5,069 nucleotides of DNA from Candidatus Scybalomonas excrementavium. Its GTDB lineage: Bacteria > Bacillota > Clostridia > Lachnospirales > Lachnospiraceae. How positions within the stretch are numbered: position 1 is the stretch's first letter; each line of letters opens with the position of its first letter. The position numbers and the translations under genes are program-made. The stretch covers positions 1 through 5,069 of the forward strand of contig JADIML010000121.1 in assembly GCA_017694765.1 (NCBI GenBank), given 5' to 3'. Below, in pieces: positions 4,776 to 5,069 of the stretch. The notes under the pieces were generated by a model, which searched no databases, had not been told where the DNA came from, and saw only the letters and a program-made list of their open reading frames with translations.

Positions 4776-4781
4776 CCTCCT
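4776..4781 (-). promoter_or_regulatory. Ribosome binding site that decides the lipoprotein start
   Basis: AGGAGG on the minus strand ends 6 nt before the ATG at 4767-4769. The reading frame stays open upstream to 4955, but that extension crosses the promoter, overlaps the divergent start codon and would bury the signal peptide. The start at 4769 is therefore the right one. Confidence 0.9.
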
Positions 4782-4803
4782 AATAAAGTACATATGTTCT
4801 AAA

Positions 4804-4832
4804 ATTGTATCTAAACTGGAAAGAAATGTCAA
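4804..4832 (-). promoter_or_regulatory. Strong sigma-A promoter of the MBL lipoprotein gene
   Basis: On the minus strand a perfect -35, TTGACA (complement of 4827-4832), and TACAAT (complement of 4804-4809, 5 of 6) are separated by exactly 17 bp. The expected start lies near 4797, about 28 nt before the ATG. This is among the best promoters in the window and suggests constitutive expression. Confidence 0.85.
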
Positions 4833-4912
4833 GGGAAAAATAGAAAAGAGAAAAAAACAGTGCAATAAAAAAAGGAAAAGTTGCATTATTATATTAGTAA
4901 CTGATTTAAGAC

Positions 4913-4926
4913 TCTCCGACTGGAGA
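4913..4926 (+). other. Small perfect inverted repeat in the leader of the divergent secreted-protein gene
   Basis: TCTCC (4913-4917) and GGAGA (4922-4926) flank a GACT loop, forming a 5-bp stem about 28 nt before the start codon at 4954. It may be leader structure. No clear promoter for this gene is visible: TTGCAT (4881-4886) could be a -35, but no good -10 lies at the right distance. Confidence 0.3.
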
Positions 4927-4953
4927 AATAAAAACGGAAGAAAAGGTGAGAAC

Positions 4954-5069
4954 ATGAAGAAAAAGTTGATTTCAGTATTACTTGTATTTTGCTTGCTCCT
5001 ATCGGTTATTCCAGTGCAAGCAGCATCAGGACTTTCTATTACGTATTATAAAAAGAATTATACGTATAC
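4954..5069 (+). CDS. Secreted protein, N-terminal fragment (38 codons, runs off the right edge)
   Basis: The visible part begins MKKKLISVLLVF and carries a textbook Sec signal peptide: three lysines, a hydrophobic core (5-19), then P20 and VQA-AS, with type I signal peptidase cleavage likely after A23. There is no lipobox. The mature part seen so far (GLSITYYKKNYTYT) is short and Tyr/Lys-rich. It resembles the first beta-strands of extracellular Firmicute proteins, but I do not recognise a family. AAGG (4943-4946) lies 7 nt before the ATG and supports the start. The gene is divergent from the MBL lipoprotein gene and shares a 184-nt intergenic region with it, so both neighbours export their products. 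Confidence 0.75.
   Translation, partial: MKKKLISVLLVFCLLLSVIPVQAASGLSITYYKKNYTY

Noticed and set aside
4770..4955. 62-residue N-terminal extension of the MBL protein
   Set aside because: The extension crosses the TTGACA/TACAAT promoter and the divergent start codon. The lipoprotein signal and AGGAGG site place the start at 4769.
1..5069. Mobile element, integrase, CRISPR array, toxin-antitoxin pair or defence operon
   Set aside because: No transposase, terminal repeats, spaced direct repeats or paired small genes were found. The gene content is core metabolism plus one envelope protein.

Overview
This is a low-GC, AT-rich bacterial chromosomal segment with strong Shine-Dalgarno sites (GGAGG/AAAGGAG types) 6-8 nt before nearly every start, and sigma-A-like promoters. 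The ArgH N-terminus, the ThyA and DHFR variants and the ComEC-like lipoprotein together suggest a Clostridia member, probably Lachnospiraceae-like. That assignment comes from recognising protein families, not from a database search. I see no mobile element, CRISPR array, tRNA or rRNA.

Layout. Bases 1-102 (minus strand) hold the first 34 codons of argininosuccinate lyase (argH). A 513-nt gene-free region (103-615) follows. It contains a probable argH promoter, three ArgR-like operators (two of them spaced like a classic ARG-box pair) and a long imperfect inverted repeat. A small plus-strand gene of the DUF3006 family lies at 616-846. Next comes an apparent two-gene operon, thyA (1007-1855) and folA (1898-2389), behind an extended -10 promoter whose leader is almost entirely a 13-bp hairpin with a U-run. 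A branched-chain aminotransferase gene (2529-3602) has its own promoter and ends in a very strong terminator. That terminator also faces the convergent minus-strand gene (3681-4769), which encodes a lipoprotein with a ComEC-type metallo-beta-lactamase domain and a C-terminal Ada-like zinc module. At the right edge (4954-5069) a divergent plus-strand gene starts with a signal peptide and runs out of the window.

How the genes work together. thyA and folA form a complete thymidylate cycle: ThyA consumes methylene-tetrahydrofolate and releases dihydrofolate, and DHFR reduces it back. argH and the aminotransferase are independent amino-acid biosynthesis genes. DUF3006 proteins are often encoded beside ComEC-type beta-lactamase proteins; here both are present but about 2.8 kb apart. 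Most of the window is ordinary housekeeping sequence. The points most worth a second look are the lipoprotein MBL/Ada-like fusion with a His in place of the methyl-acceptor Cys, the thyA leader hairpin, and the argH operator arrangement.
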